The notes under the pieces are model-generated. The model made no database searches, was not told the origin of the DNA, and saw nothing but the letters and a program-made list of their open reading frames with translations. Made by a program: the position numbers and the translations under genes. Below are positions 27,386 to 36,048 of a DNA stretch of 64,000 nt, in pieces. Within the stretch, counting starts at the first letter, position 1; every line of letters starts with the position of its first letter. Source of the DNA: Pirellulales bacterium (lineage in GTDB: Bacteria; Planctomycetota; Planctomycetia; Pirellulales; JACPPG01); assembly GCA_036499395.1 (NCBI GenBank), contig DASYDW010000068.1, positions 248,001 through 312,000 on the forward strand. The letters are read 5' to 3'.

Positions 27386-28570
27386 TTAGCGGACTACGCA
27401 GCGGAATCGCACCACGCCACCTTCGCCCGGCTCGATCGGCTTGTCGACTTCCCAGCGTAGTACCAGCGAGTTGCCGGAATTCGGCTCGACGCTGAAGGCG
27501 GCTTCCCGGCTCGACTGTGCCGAATCCGGCACGTATTCCAGCCGCGGCGATAGGCTGTCCAGGATCACGATGTTGCCGAGCACTTGCGTGCCCATGTTGT
27601 CGAAGCGGATCGTGAAGTCGACCGGCTCGCCGCAGCAAGCGGTTTGCGTCGAAGCAACCTTAATGACGCGCAGCTTGGGCTGTTTGAAGTTCTCGACCAT
27701 GTAAGTGGCCTGGGCGCGGCGGTCTCCTTCGACCACTTGCGCAGCCTGGTTGTCGATGACCACTTGCACGGCCTGATCGCCGGTCCAGGTAATTGCCGCT
27801 TGCACGGCAGTCGCCAGACGTGCCTTTTCGTTGTTGGCGAACTGGCCGGTGCGCAATACGGTAAAGTTCTCATACGGCAGGAATGCATCCTGGAAAGCCG
27901 TGATGATCTGCGCCTGCGACAGCACGCCGTCCCCTTGGTGAGTGCGATACAACCCCGCGACTTTCATGCCGGCCTGCCGTTCGGCTTGCACGCGCTGCAA
28001 GCTCGAAGCGGGAATCAAGGTTTCATCATGGCGAGCGACGCGCATCGGTCCGTCGACTCCCAAGATCGGCTGCGCTTGCTCGTTGCCAGCCAGGCGAGTC
28101 ACGGTGCGAACGGCGCCGAAACACGGGGCGTAGACGTTGACCTTGTTCGACGGTTCGACGAATGTACGGCCGTCCTCGGCATCGTAATGGGCGACCGTAT
28201 CTTCGAGTTCGAGGTTATAAACCTGCCATTCTGGGGACACGATCACCGGCGCTCCGTCGTCGCCACCATCGCGAACGTATTCGTCTTCGGGCCAGGGCAG
28301 GGCGATGCCCGGCGGCGCCCACGAGCCAGTAACTTCATAGGGCAGGGGGGCCGGCACGAATTGCGGTACGGCCGGGCCGGTTTCAGCAACCGCCGGCATG
28401 CATTCTTCGCCGGCAGGGCAGGGGGGAACCGCCGCGTTGGGGGCGAGCCCATGCGAATTCAGGTTCGTACGGCAAGAGCAAAGCGAGAGCGCCGCGAACG
28501 CCACGGTGGCGACACGCAATCGCGCTCGACCACGAGTGCCATCGAGTTGTCGACGAATGCGGCCGATCAT
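27386..28570 (-). CDS. DUF11-type envelope lipoprotein
   Basis: A 394-residue predicted lipoprotein; the signal ends in FAALSLCSC, so Cys31 or Cys33 is the likely lipidated residue. Residues 35-110 are Pro-rich. A middle domain (about 120-280) contains LELEDTVAHYDAEDGRTF. The C-terminal 95 residues form a DUF11/conserved-repeat beta-sandwich: KLRVIKVASTQTACCGEPVD, FTIRFDNMGTQVLGNIVILD and LEYVPDSAQSS. DUF11 repeats are common in planctomycete surface proteins. Its start overlaps the end of the upstream gene by ATGA, which indicates co-translation. Probable role: structural envelope component; enzymatic activity is not indicated. Confidence 0.85.
   Translation of the reverse strand: MIGRIRRQLDGTRGRARLRVATVAFAALSLCSCRTNLNSHGLAPNAAVPPCPAGEECMPAVAETGPAVPQFVPAPLPYEVTGSWAPPGIALPWPEDEYVRDGGDDGAPVIVSPEWQVYNLELEDTVAHYDAEDGRTFVEPSNKVNVYAPCFGAVRTVTRLAGNEQAQPILGVDGPMRVARHDETLIPASSLQRVQAERQAGMKVAGLYRTHQGDGVLSQAQIITAFQDAFLPYENFTVLRTGQFANNEKARLATAVQAAITWTGDQAVQVVIDNQAAQVVEGDRRAQATYMVENFKQPKLRVIKVASTQTACCGEPVDFTIRFDNMGTQVLGNIVILDSLSPRLEYVPDSAQSSREAAFSVEPNSGNSLVLRWEVDKPIEPGEGGVVRFRCVVR
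28295..28302 (+). other. KOPS-like octamer GGGCAGGG
   Basis: In the DUF11 lipoprotein gene, over codons for ALPWP. Confidence 0.55.
28340..28347 (+). other. KOPS-like octamer GGGCAGGG
   Basis: In the DUF11 lipoprotein gene, over codons for APLPY; extends to a G6 run ending at 28350. Confidence 0.6.
28416..28423 (+). other. KOPS-like octamer GGGCAGGG
   Basis: In the DUF11 lipoprotein gene just after its lipobox, over codons for PPCPA. The wider tract 28412-28426 carries the tandem G-rich block with only its left GGG truncated. Confidence 0.65.
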
Positions 28571-29457
28571 TTCTGTGCGGGCTCATCCTGGGCTGTGGCG
28601 GAGGCAAAGCCGAGTTGCGATCGCGATTCTGCTTTCGCCGGCCGTGTTGCCGGTTGCTCATTCGTTGCGGCGCGTGTGGCCGTCGGCGCCGGTACCGGCT
28701 CGCCGATTGGCTTCAAGGGCAAGCATCCGGGCAGCGGAATGAACGGCGGGCAACAACCAAGAAATTGCGCATCGCCACCGGCGCGATTGTCGGGCACGCG
28801 CCCTCCCAGGCGTAGAATCGCCATGGGCCGTCCCAAGCGGTCCGCGACTTCGACGGGATTGGACCCAGGGCCTGCGTCGAACCACGCCTGCTCCTTGCAG
28901 CATCCGCCCGGACAGGCAGGTAGAACGTGGTTCGGATCTTCGAGGTAGATCACACGCGTGACGTAATTGCCATGTAGTGCCAGTTCGAGATCTTCTTGTG
29001 TGATCTCGATCGGTACTGCGAACCGCGCCACCTGGCCGACCGGAGGGTAGAGCCGGTCGATCACTTCGATTGTGGGATAAACCTCTTGCCCTTCGTGCAA
29101 GGGGATTTTCGAGATACGCAAGCGATACACCGGCGCGATCAACATACCGACGCGGAGCGGTGTGGGAATCGATGGGAGAAAAGTTCCGTCCACCGCCAGC
29201 GAGATCAAGGCCCCCTGAGGAGCCTTGATCTCAACCGGCTGGAAATACCCAGGCAATGGTCCTCCCCGCAGGAGTTGCCAACTACCAATCGCTCCCGGAG
29301 GCTCGTTGCCTTGATAGCGATAATGCACGTTCTGATTCTGTGCCGCGACTTTCGTGCTCGCGAACAGACTCAAAAGCAGCCCCATCGTTACCAGGCAAGC
29401 AACCCTCTCTCGGCCCGACCGCGTGCGGACGTCCGAGCTGCGGGGTGGTTGGACCAT
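28567..29457 (-). CDS. Exported envelope protein, paralogue of the 29590-30696 gene
   Basis: A 296-residue exported protein with a signal peptide (cleavage near VAAQ). Its core (about 60-190) shares an ordered set of motifs with the next gene: VYRLRISKIP, EVYPTIEVIDRL, FAVPIEITQEDLELALHGN and YVTRVIYLEDP. Residues about 185-200 contain a Cys cluster (LPACPGGCCKEQ), and the C-terminus is Ala/Thr/Pro-rich. The start at 29,457 (MVQPPRSSD) is chosen because the extension to 29,553 is not signal-like. The function is unknown. The ATGA overlap with the DUF11 gene and paralogy with the upstream gene suggest a three-gene envelope operon. Confidence 0.82.
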   Translation of the reverse strand: MVQPPRSSDVRTRSGRERVACLVTMGLLLSLFASTKVAAQNQNVHYRYQGNEPPGAIGSWQLLRGGPLPGYFQPVEIKAPQGALISLAVDGTFLPSIPTPLRVGMLIAPVYRLRISKIPLHEGQEVYPTIEVIDRLYPPVGQVARFAVPIEITQEDLELALHGNYVTRVIYLEDPNHVLPACPGGCCKEQAWFDAGPGSNPVEVADRLGRPMAILRLGGRVPDNRAGGDAQFLGCCPPFIPLPGCLPLKPIGEPVPAPTATRAATNEQPATRPAKAESRSQLGFASATAQDEPAQK

Positions 29458-29589
29458 GGCCTTGGATCTCGTGGATGGAATCACTTGGTCTACGATCGTA
29501 TCTACGTTTGTCTCATAGCGTCCTCTCCCCGCGTGGGGAGAGGACGCTCGCATCGTTACAACTTCAACTTAGGTACCCGTTCACCTGCA

Positions 29590-30696
29590 TCACGGGCTGG
29601 CACATTCGGCGTCGCAAGCCACGGGGGCCGGCGGCGGAGGAATGGGGCCTGATCCCATGAGCTGCATCTTGGTCGACAGCGGATGGCTGTACATCGCGGG
29701 TGCCGGCAAGACCTCTTCGGTGATACGGACGTGGCTGACAGGTTTCGGATAGGTCATACCCGGCTTCTGTTTCACGTCGATCTTCATCCTGGCGACTGGG
29801 CCAGGGATATCCATGAAGGTGTGATTCTTCATGACGTGTTGCTGCAATCCGGCCGGAACACCGAACGGAATGTGGGGTGGACCAGGTAGTCCGATTGGCG
29901 TGCCAGAGGACGGCATGCCGTATTGCGGGGCCGTCATGCCCGAGATCAGTTCTGGCGGCATCTGGCTGCCCGGACCACCGGTCATACCGCAAGCCATTGC
30001 CGCGGCTCCGGCGGCCAATGCCGCGTCGCCCGAGGCAAACTCACCTGCCCCGCCGGGGATTTGCAGATCCTTGTTACCGACGCGAATGATTGCCAGAATC
30101 GATCCACGGCGATCGGCTTCGACAATCGGATCGACACCTGGATCCAGTCGCGTACTGACCAAGGTCTCGACTCCGGCCAGTGCGAGCTCTTGGAACTCGG
30201 CATCGGGCAGATAGATGACCTTGGTGACGAAGTTCCCGCTCAGCACCTGATCGAAGTCTTCGTCGGTCAACTGGAACGGAATCGCGTTGTGTGCGAGGTA
30301 GGCATCAGTCCGCGGCAAGGTCGGTGCCACTTCGAGCGTCGGATAGAGCTCGACGCCGGCACGACCCGGGATCGAAGTCAGCTTCAGGCGATAGATCGCG
30401 CCTTGGGGGAAGTTGTAGCGTCCGGGAACGACCAGAGGTTCCGAGTCGAACGCCCCGGGGCTGCCCAAATCCCAATTCACCTGCATGCCGTCGGGACCGA
30501 CGAACGCGATTTGCGACGTCGCTCCGGGGAAGGGCATCACGGCTCCGCCACCGGGAATCATCACCCCGGGACCGGGACCATCGACGCCGGGGCCGGGATG
30601 CATAATTTGCTCGGCTGGCGGCAGGTTATGGGCCAGCGGCACCTTACAGCCGCTGACGCCTAGAAAAAGGCACAAAGCTACCATCTGGTACTTCAT
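29590..30696 (-). CDS. Exported envelope lipoprotein, paralogue of the 28567-29457 gene
   Basis: A 368-residue lipoprotein with lipobox LGVSGC (Cys17), then a Pro/Gly-rich stretch. The conserved core (about 85-225) has IYRLKLTSIP, ELYPTLEVAPTL, NAIPFQLTDEDFDQVLSGN and FVTKVIYLPDAEF, the same order as in its neighbour. The C-terminal third is Pro/Met/Gly-rich. The ATG at 30,696 is preceded by a strong AAGGGGGG site; the ORF upstream to 31,077 is not coding-like. It is the first gene of the three-gene cluster with the DUF11 lipoprotein. I infer a shared surface structure, perhaps presented with the DUF11 protein; no enzyme motif is visible. Confidence 0.83.
   Translation of the reverse strand: MKYQMVALCLFLGVSGCKVPLAHNLPPAEQIMHPGPGVDGPGPGVMIPGGGAVMPFPGATSQIAFVGPDGMQVNWDLGSPGAFDSEPLVVPGRYNFPQGAIYRLKLTSIPGRAGVELYPTLEVAPTLPRTDAYLAHNAIPFQLTDEDFDQVLSGNFVTKVIYLPDAEFQELALAGVETLVSTRLDPGVDPIVEADRRGSILAIIRVGNKDLQIPGGAGEFASGDAALAAGAAAMACGMTGGPGSQMPPELISGMTAPQYGMPSSGTPIGLPGPPHIPFGVPAGLQQHVMKNHTFMDIPGPVARMKIDVKQKPGMTYPKPVSHVRITEEVLPAPAMYSHPLSTKMQLMGSGPIPPPPAPVACDAECASP
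30527..30534 (+). other. KOPS-like octamer GGGAAGGG
   Basis: In the paralogous lipoprotein gene; one of two GGGAAGGG variants on the left arm. Confidence 0.5.
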
Positions 30697-30968
30697 CGTT
30701 TCCCCCCTTGGAAAACTTCCCGTCGTTCCCGGCACACGTGGCAGTGGCGTCCGTGTGGTAGGCCGGCATATGGCTATGTTTTGGCGTGGACCGCGCAAAG
30801 CGACCCACTTACAATGCGTCGCCCTGCTGGCAACGGCTCGCACTCGTTCATCCGGATGGTCCGAATAACGAACGAGAATGCTCGCCGCGCTTGCGCGCTT
30901 CGCACCTCTGAGTCCTAGATTCGGCCTTGCACAACCGGTTTCTTTGGCAAATCCGTTAAAACCCCACA

Positions 30969-31922
30969 ATGAAGCACAGATTGCCCATCTTGCCGGCAAT
31001 CCTCCTGGGGATGGCGGGGGCCGTTGCCGTCGGAATCTTTTTGGCGCGTCATCGGCATCACGCGCCGACTGTCTCACCGCCTGAACCGACCACCGTACGT
31101 GCCTCGGGCATCGCGCCGTCGAACCGTGAGAACCTTGTCCCGGCGCCGCGGGCCGGCGAGATCATTGCCCATGCCGCGCGGCAACTCGCCAGCCATGAAA
31201 CGGTTTCAGCGAAGATCAACTTGCACTCGGAAGTCTTTGGCGAATCGCTGACCGCTGTGGGGCAGTATCTGCAGGGGCCTGCGGAATCGCGCCGCGTGCG
31301 GCTCGAGCTGAAACTGAAGCTCGGCGAGAAGGTCTGTAGCCTGCAGCAAGTCAGCGATGGCAACGCTCTGTGGAGCCGGCAGAACACGCTCGCGCAGACC
31401 CGGCTAGGGCGGGTCGATCTACAACGGGTGCTGGCCGCGATGCAACAGAGTGGATTCCGTGCGGGGGTGGACGTCCTGGCAATCGGAGGACTGCCCATGT
31501 TGCTCGACAGTTTGAACCGATCGTTCGAGTTTCAGTCGATGCGGTCCGAGCGGTTGGGGGTGATTCCCACGTATGTCGTGCTGGGAGTTTGGAAACCAGC
31601 GGCGCTCGCGCAGTTGATGGCGGATGAACAAAAGCCGCCGGGCTCGGAACCATCGGCCGAACCGTTGCCGGTGCCGGAGTATCTGCCGAACCAGATCGAG
31701 ATCTTCGTCGGGCGTGACGACCTGTTTCCGTACCAGGTCGACTATCTGCGCGCGTCGAATCCCGGAACGCACCACAACAGCGATCGATTGCTCGCCAAGA
31801 TGAAGTTCGTCGACGTTCATTTCGACACGTCGATCGATCCGGCGCAGTTCGTCCATCCGGCCAGCGACGGTGTGCCGATCGATGACACCGAGGCGTTTTT
31901 GAAACGGGTGCTGCCGCGGTAG
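30969..31922 (+). CDS. Hypothetical membrane-anchored periplasmic protein
   Basis: A 317-residue protein with one N-terminal membrane anchor (about 6-26), a Pro/Ser-rich linker and a large domain outside the membrane. The domain alternates strands such as ETVSAKINLHSEVFGESL, ESRRVRLELKLKLGE and EIFVGRDDLFPYQVDYLR, a pattern reminiscent of the half-barrel fold of LolA/LolB-type lipoprotein carriers. That resemblance is by pattern only. Similar proteins occur in planctomycetes with no known role. It diverges from the envelope gene cluster and may be linked to it by the shared intergenic region of 272 bp. Confidence 0.75.
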   Translation: MKHRLPILPAILLGMAGAVAVGIFLARHRHHAPTVSPPEPTTVRASGIAPSNRENLVPAPRAGEIIAHAARQLASHETVSAKINLHSEVFGESLTAVGQYLQGPAESRRVRLELKLKLGEKVCSLQQVSDGNALWSRQNTLAQTRLGRVDLQRVLAAMQQSGFRAGVDVLAIGGLPMLLDSLNRSFEFQSMRSERLGVIPTYVVLGVWKPAALAQLMADEQKPPGSEPSAEPLPVPEYLPNQIEIFVGRDDLFPYQVDYLRASNPGTHHNSDRLLAKMKFVDVHFDTSIDPAQFVHPASDGVPIDDTEAFLKRVLPR

Positions 31923-31949
31923 ATTCTCTGCGCAGCACGCGAATCTTTT
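31921..31949. terminator. Weak hairpin between convergent genes
   Basis: AGATTC (31921-31926) pairs with GAATCT (31941-31946), followed by TTTC. It sits directly after the stop codon of the anchored protein gene, before the convergent phosphatase. Weak but well placed. Confidence 0.35.
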
Positions 31950-31961
31950 CGTCGCGAGCGC

Positions 31962-32618
31962 CTACCACGCGCTCAGATGAAAGAGCGAGTTGAACGTCGT
32001 CACCTCGATCTCCTGACGGCGATAACGCAGCAGCGAGATTCCGCAGGTCGAGGGGGAAAGTCGGCGCGCTTCGGCCAACGGCATGCCCACTAGGTGCGTC
32101 ACGCACGCGCGAATTACAATGCGATGCGTGACGATGGCGATGGCGCCCCCCAGATGCTTACTCATCACGTCGGCCAGCGCCGGCAAGGCGCGGTCGCGCA
32201 CGTCCGTGATGCTTTCGCCGCCGCCGTAACCGTATACGTCGGGGCGAGCAATAAAACGATCGTACACTTCGGGTTCGCGGAGTTTGATGTCGTCCCAACT
32301 CAAACCCTCCCAAGAGCCAAGGTCAGCCTCGATGAGTGGCGCAATCACCTGTGGCGCTAGGTTGTGAAGTTCCCCGATCGCTGCGGCGGTTTGCTGCGCG
32401 CGAACCATCGGGCTGGCGTACACGGCGTCGAGTTGTCGTGCAGCGAGGAATTGCCCGGTTTCCGCGGCTTGTCGCTGGCCCATCTGCGAAAGTGCCGTGT
32501 CTACCTTACGCCCCTGCATGATGACGGGATGCGCGGCACTGGCCGGCGTCGCGCCATGACGGATCAAATAGGCGTAGCAAGTGTCCGGGGCAGGGGAGGG
32601 GGGGAGGGATTCGGGCAT
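31962..32618 (-). CDS. Histidine phosphatase (phosphoglycerate-mutase-like)
   Basis: A 218-residue member of the phosphoglycerate mutase-like superfamily. The phosphohistidine motif LIRHGATP is near residue 20. A conserved Arg lies in YASPMVRAQQTA, a Glu in LSWDDIKLREPE and the second catalytic His in AIVTHRIVIRACV. This is a phosphatase fold; substrates range from phosphosugars to alpha-ribazole phosphate. It starts 8 bp after the pdxA stop, so the two are one transcription unit, and a phosphatase acting on a vitamin-B6 or related intermediate is possible (inference). The N-terminus ESLPPSPAP is produced by a run of KOPS octamers. Confidence 0.88.
   Translation of the reverse strand: MPESLPPSPAPDTCYAYLIRHGATPASAAHPVIMQGRKVDTALSQMGQRQAAETGQFLAARQLDAVYASPMVRAQQTAAAIGELHNLAPQVIAPLIEADLGSWEGLSWDDIKLREPEVYDRFIARPDVYGYGGGESITDVRDRALPALADVMSKHLGGAIAIVTHRIVIRACVTHLVGMPLAEARRLSPSTCGISLLRYRRQEIEVTTFNSLFHLSAW
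32588..32608 (+). other. KOPS-like triple (GGGCAGGG, 2 x GGGGAGGG)
   Basis: Octamers at 32588-32595, 32593-32600 and 32601-32608 occupy codons 4-11 of the histidine phosphatase gene. Confidence 0.75.
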
Positions 32619-32626
32619 CGGCTTGG

Positions 32627-33682
32627 TCAGGTTTTTTGGTTTAGAGGGTGTGTGCGATTTTCAGCGCGTGCCAGTTGGCAGGCGACGCGAATCGCCTCGA
32701 TCATGCTTGAGGTTTGCGCGACGCCTTGCCAGGCGATGTCGAACGCCGTTCCATGGGCCACGCTCGTGCGGATGATCGGCAGTCCTAAGGTCACATTCAC
32801 CGCGCGATGCATTCCTAAGAGCTTGAGCGCGATGTGACCCTGATCGTGGTACATGGCGACGACGGCATCGAACTCGCCGTTTCGCGCGCGCACCATCAAG
32901 GTGTCGGCAGGGTAGGGGCCCACGGCGGCAATGCCGAGTTCTTGTGCCGCCGCGACGGCCGGCGCTATGATGTGAGATTCCTCGTCGCCGAATAGCCCAT
33001 CCTCGCCAGCATGAGGGTTCAGGGCACAAACCCCGATGCGCGGCGCGCCGTGCGTAAGCGGTCGCATCGTTGTGTCAGCAAGCTGAATTTTGGCCAAGAC
33101 GGCGGCCGTGTCGAGCGATGCGATCGCGTTACGCAACGACGTATGTAGCGTAACGTGAATCACCCCCAAGCCGTGCGGGCCGCGCACCTGTTCGTCGGGC
33201 CCTAGGTACAGCATCATGGCGAAGTCGTCTACGCCGCACAGTTCGGCCAGCAACTCAGTATGACCAGGGTAATGATGCCCGGCCTGCCACAGAGCGGCCT
33301 TGCTGAGCGGTGCCGTGACAATGGCATTGATCTGCCCCGCGATCGCCAAATGCCCTGCCGCCATGAGTGCATCGTAGGCCGCCTGACCGCCACGCGCGTC
33401 GATCACGCCCGGCGAAGCATCGGCCGCGCTCGGGTGACATGCCGACAAGCACGGCATGACAGTCGGACCAGGCTGTGCCTCGTTGGGTAGTGCGATCTCG
33501 CACACCTGCACCGTCGGCGCGATCAGGTCACAGGCACGCCGCATGACCGCAGGATTTCCAACGCCGAGCGGACGACACCAGTCGTGAACTCGTGGGTCGG
33601 CCCAGACGCCAGCAATCACTTCCGGTCCGATTCCGGCCGGATCGCCCATGGTCAGTGCAAGAAGTGGCTTCGAAGTCGGCAT
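32627..33682 (-). CDS. pdxA: 4-hydroxythreonine-4-phosphate dehydrogenase
   Basis: A 351-residue NAD-dependent dehydrogenase of the pyridoxal 5'-phosphate (vitamin B6) de novo pathway. It oxidises 4-phosphohydroxy-L-threonine. Signature segments are LTMGDPAGIGPEV at the start, TAPLSKAAL, the metal-binding His in HYPGHTELLAELCG, NPHAGEDGLFGDEE and AMYHDQGHIALK (metal ligands), and RTSVAHGTAFDIAWQG. The start at 33,682 (MPTSKPLLALTMGD) matches the family. The extension to 33,904 does not. The histidine phosphatase follows after 8 bp. Confidence 0.95.
   Translation of the reverse strand: MPTSKPLLALTMGDPAGIGPEVIAGVWADPRVHDWCRPLGVGNPAVMRRACDLIAPTVQVCEIALPNEAQPGPTVMPCLSACHPSAADASPGVIDARGGQAAYDALMAAGHLAIAGQINAIVTAPLSKAALWQAGHHYPGHTELLAELCGVDDFAMMLYLGPDEQVRGPHGLGVIHVTLHTSLRNAIASLDTAAVLAKIQLADTTMRPLTHGAPRIGVCALNPHAGEDGLFGDEESHIIAPAVAAAQELGIAAVGPYPADTLMVRARNGEFDAVVAMYHDQGHIALKLLGMHRAVNVTLGLPIIRTSVAHGTAFDIAWQGVAQTSSMIEAIRVACQLARAENRTHPLNQKT
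32910..32917 (+). other. KOPS-like octamer GGGTAGGG
   Basis: In pdxA, over codons for GPYPAD; a GGGTAGGG variant. Confidence 0.45.
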
Positions 33683-33838
33683 CCGCAGAATTCTACTCAG
33701 CAAGGATGTCATCAGAAAGGAGTCGTTGGCGCGGTCCTTCCCCTCGCGAGGCTGGCAGCGTAGCGTGGTACTGTGGTTTTGGCCACGAATCGAGGATTCA
33801 CGAAAGCCGTTCTTGCCTGCAGAAATACTGCGACGAAG

Positions 33839-34537
33839 ATGCTGCCCGATCGACTTGAACATGACAGCCTGGACCAGGGACGCGGCGGCATTAGCCTGCT
33901 GCACCGGCTTGCTGCGCGCGACAAGTTATTGGCGGCGTTCGGGCTGCTGGTCGTCGTCAGTTTGGTCCAGCCGAATTGGTGGCCGGTATCGGCGTACTTT
34001 CCCGTCAGTTGGATTCATCTGGCGGTGGCTGGCATGGTCGCATGTGTCGTGATCGTGGCGAAAGTTCCGGCGCGATATCTGTGTACGCGGTTGCTGACCT
34101 TCGCAATTCCACTGGCTGCCGTGGGCCTGTCGATTCCTCTGTCGCAGGGAGCGGCAGGTTGGCACATCATGGCGGGAGTACTCGTCAAGGGGCTGCTTTC
34201 CTTCACCACGATGCTCTGCCTGATCTACACAACCCCTTTCGAGCGACTGCTGCAAGCGCTACGGCAATGCGGTGTGCCGAAACTGATCGTGGCCATCGTG
34301 GCGTCGATGTACCGGTTCATCTTCGTGCTGTTGGACGAGCTGGAACGTATGCGCCGCGCTCAATACGCGCGGACTTTCGATTGTCCGCGGCGACTGTCTC
34401 CGGTCACGTTTCGTAATGGGGCTCGCGCCGTGGGGATGCTGTTGGTGCGCTGCAGTGAACGTGCCGAACGTGTTCATGCGGCGATGATGGCACGCGGATT
34501 CGACGGTGAGGTTCGCATGTTGGAGGAGCGCCCGTAG
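33839..34537 (+). CDS. cbiQ: ECF transporter transmembrane subunit (CbiQ/EcfT)
   Basis: A 232-residue T-component of an energy-coupling-factor transporter, the membrane scaffold joining the ATPase to the substrate-binding S-component. The start MLPDRLEHDSLDQG and five or so membrane helices (from about 35 on) are CbiQ-like. The diagnostic cytoplasmic helix motif is present as AAMMARGFDGE near the C-terminus. CbiQ relatives carry cobalt or nickel. The start at 33,839 is chosen by similarity over 33,773. The ATPase gene follows after 7 bp; no CbiM/NikM/S-component is in the window. No cobalamin riboswitch is visible upstream. Confidence 0.88.
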   Translation: MLPDRLEHDSLDQGRGGISLLHRLAARDKLLAAFGLLVVVSLVQPNWWPVSAYFPVSWIHLAVAGMVACVVIVAKVPARYLCTRLLTFAIPLAAVGLSIPLSQGAAGWHIMAGVLVKGLLSFTTMLCLIYTTPFERLLQALRQCGVPKLIVAIVASMYRFIFVLLDELERMRRAQYARTFDCPRRLSPVTFRNGARAVGMLLVRCSERAERVHAAMMARGFDGEVRMLEERP

Positions 34538-34544
34538 CTGGATC

Positions 34545-35327
34545 ATGCCGCTCGTCGAAGTCGAACATCTCAGTTATCGCTATCCCGACGGAGTGGTAGC
34601 ACTGTCGGACGTCAGCTTTACCCTTGGGGCAGGGGAGTGCGTGGCACTGGTGGGGCCGAACGGCGCCGGCAAGTCGACACTTTTATGGCACCTGAATGGC
34701 CTGTTGCCCGAGCGCTTGCGGGACGGGCATCATCGGCATCAGGGCGGCAATCACTCCGAAACGGCGCCCGTGCCGCTACGAGTCGACGGTATGGCCGTGA
34801 GTCATGCCCACTTACCTTTGGTGCGTCGCGCCGTGGGGTTATTGTTTCAAGATCCCGACGATCAGCTTTTCGGAACGACGGTTCGCGAGGATGTGGCGTT
34901 TGGCCCTTTGAACCTGGGGCTCGACGCGGCCGAAGTGCATCGCCGCGTTGACGAAGCTTTGGCGGTCGTCGGCCTGTCCGCCGCTGGAGATCGCGTGCCG
35001 CATCATTTGAGTATGGGCGAGCGCAAGCGAGCGTGCCTGGCGGGGATCATCGCTTGCCGTCCGCAATTGCTGGCACTCGACGAGCCTACGGCAAATCTGG
35101 ATCCGCGGGCACGCCGCCAACTGATGCGACTGCTTGGTGAGTTAGATTGCGCCAAGCTGATCGCGAGTCACGACCTGGAGATGATTCTGGATGTTTGTCC
35201 GCGCGTGATCCTGCTGGACGAAGGACGGATTTGCGCGGATGGTCCGACGGCCGAACTGTTGCGTGATGAACAATTATTGGAAGTCCACGGGCTGGAACTG
35301 CCGCCCAGCTTGCGCGAGCGCCGCTGA
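34545..35327 (+). CDS. cbiO: ECF transporter ATP-binding subunit (CbiO/EcfA)
   Basis: A 260-residue ABC ATPase that powers the ECF transporter with the T-component just upstream. Walker A GPNGAGKST is at 37-45. The Q-loop LLFQDPDDQLFGTTV is the CbiO hallmark. The ABC signature is LSMGERKR and Walker B is LLALDEPTANLD. Switch His is in LIASHDLEMI. A small His-rich insert (DGHHRHQGGNHS) lies between the Walker A and Q-loop, which might bind metal (inference). The start at 34,545 matches the family; the ORF upstream overlaps cbiQ. Confidence 0.92.
   Translation: MPLVEVEHLSYRYPDGVVALSDVSFTLGAGECVALVGPNGAGKSTLLWHLNGLLPERLRDGHHRHQGGNHSETAPVPLRVDGMAVSHAHLPLVRRAVGLLFQDPDDQLFGTTVREDVAFGPLNLGLDAAEVHRRVDEALAVVGLSAAGDRVPHHLSMGERKRACLAGIIACRPQLLALDEPTANLDPRARRQLMRLLGELDCAKLIASHDLEMILDVCPRVILLDEGRICADGPTAELLRDEQLLEVHGLELPPSLRERR
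34627..34634 (+). other. KOPS-like octamer GGGCAGGG
   Basis: In the ECF ATPase gene, over codons for LGAGE just before Walker A. Confidence 0.5.
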
Positions 35328-35447
35328 CCTGTCGCCTGCGGGGGCGAATTGTGAAGCCTCGCTGCCACCCAGGAGCCGTTCGTGCCGCAACGGCAGTTGC
35401 GATAGAATGTCACGAAATTGTCGTATTAGACGAGGAGTTGCGTTGCC

Positions 35448-36011
35448 TTGAATAAGATTTTTCGTGTTTTGGCTGTGTTTGCCGTCGTGTTTGTGTTGGC
35501 CACTCTCGCGTTGGGGCTGTCGTTGCGGATGCATGACATTCGCGATGTACATGATGCTGCCGGTCAGCGATGGGCCACGGTGCACCGATTGTCTGGCATC
35601 GCGGCGGCGCTGGCCGTGGTCTTGGTGAACAGCATCGTCGTGACGTATTTCGTCGGCACCAGTCGGTGGTGCAAGGAAGTCTGCGAAACTTATGAGTTGT
35701 CACCGAATCTGATTGCGCGGAGCAACGTTATTAAACGGAGAACGTTCCCCCTATGCGTCGCGAATATGCTGATCGCGGTTGGCATCGTCGCTTTGGGCGG
35801 CGCCGGCGATCCGGCCGGCACCTTCCGCGGTACGCCTCCGCCGGGCATGACTTGGACGAATGTGCATTTCATAGGGGCGGTACTGGGGCTTTGCTTCATC
35901 GCCTGGGCTTCGTTCGCACAATATCACAACATCGTTGCCAATCACGCCGTGATCACGGACGTCATGAGCGACGTACAGCGGATTCGCACAGAGCGTGGCC
36001 TCGAGCCGTGA
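35448..36011 (+). CDS. Hypothetical membrane protein
   Basis: A 187-residue protein with four predicted transmembrane helices (about 4-24, 47-69, 98-118 and 140-160) and short soluble loops. It starts with TTG preceded by GAGGAG at 10 nt. No transporter or enzyme signature is recognised. It is 120 bp after the ECF ATPase on the same strand; whether it belongs to that operon is unclear. It is not obviously an S-component, having four rather than about six helices. Confidence 0.75.
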   Translation: MNKIFRVLAVFAVVFVLATLALGLSLRMHDIRDVHDAAGQRWATVHRLSGIAAALAVVLVNSIVVTYFVGTSRWCKEVCETYELSPNLIARSNVIKRRTFPLCVANMLIAVGIVALGGAGDPAGTFRGTPPPGMTWTNVHFIGAVLGLCFIAWASFAQYHNIVANHAVITDVMSDVQRIRTERGLEP

Positions 36012-36048
36012 TCGACAACTCTTGCTGACGGCCGTACAGGCGGCTCGT

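Noticed and set aside
33683-33838. Cobalamin riboswitch upstream of the ECF genes
   Set aside because: No B12-box-like or other riboswitch core in the 156-bp interval.
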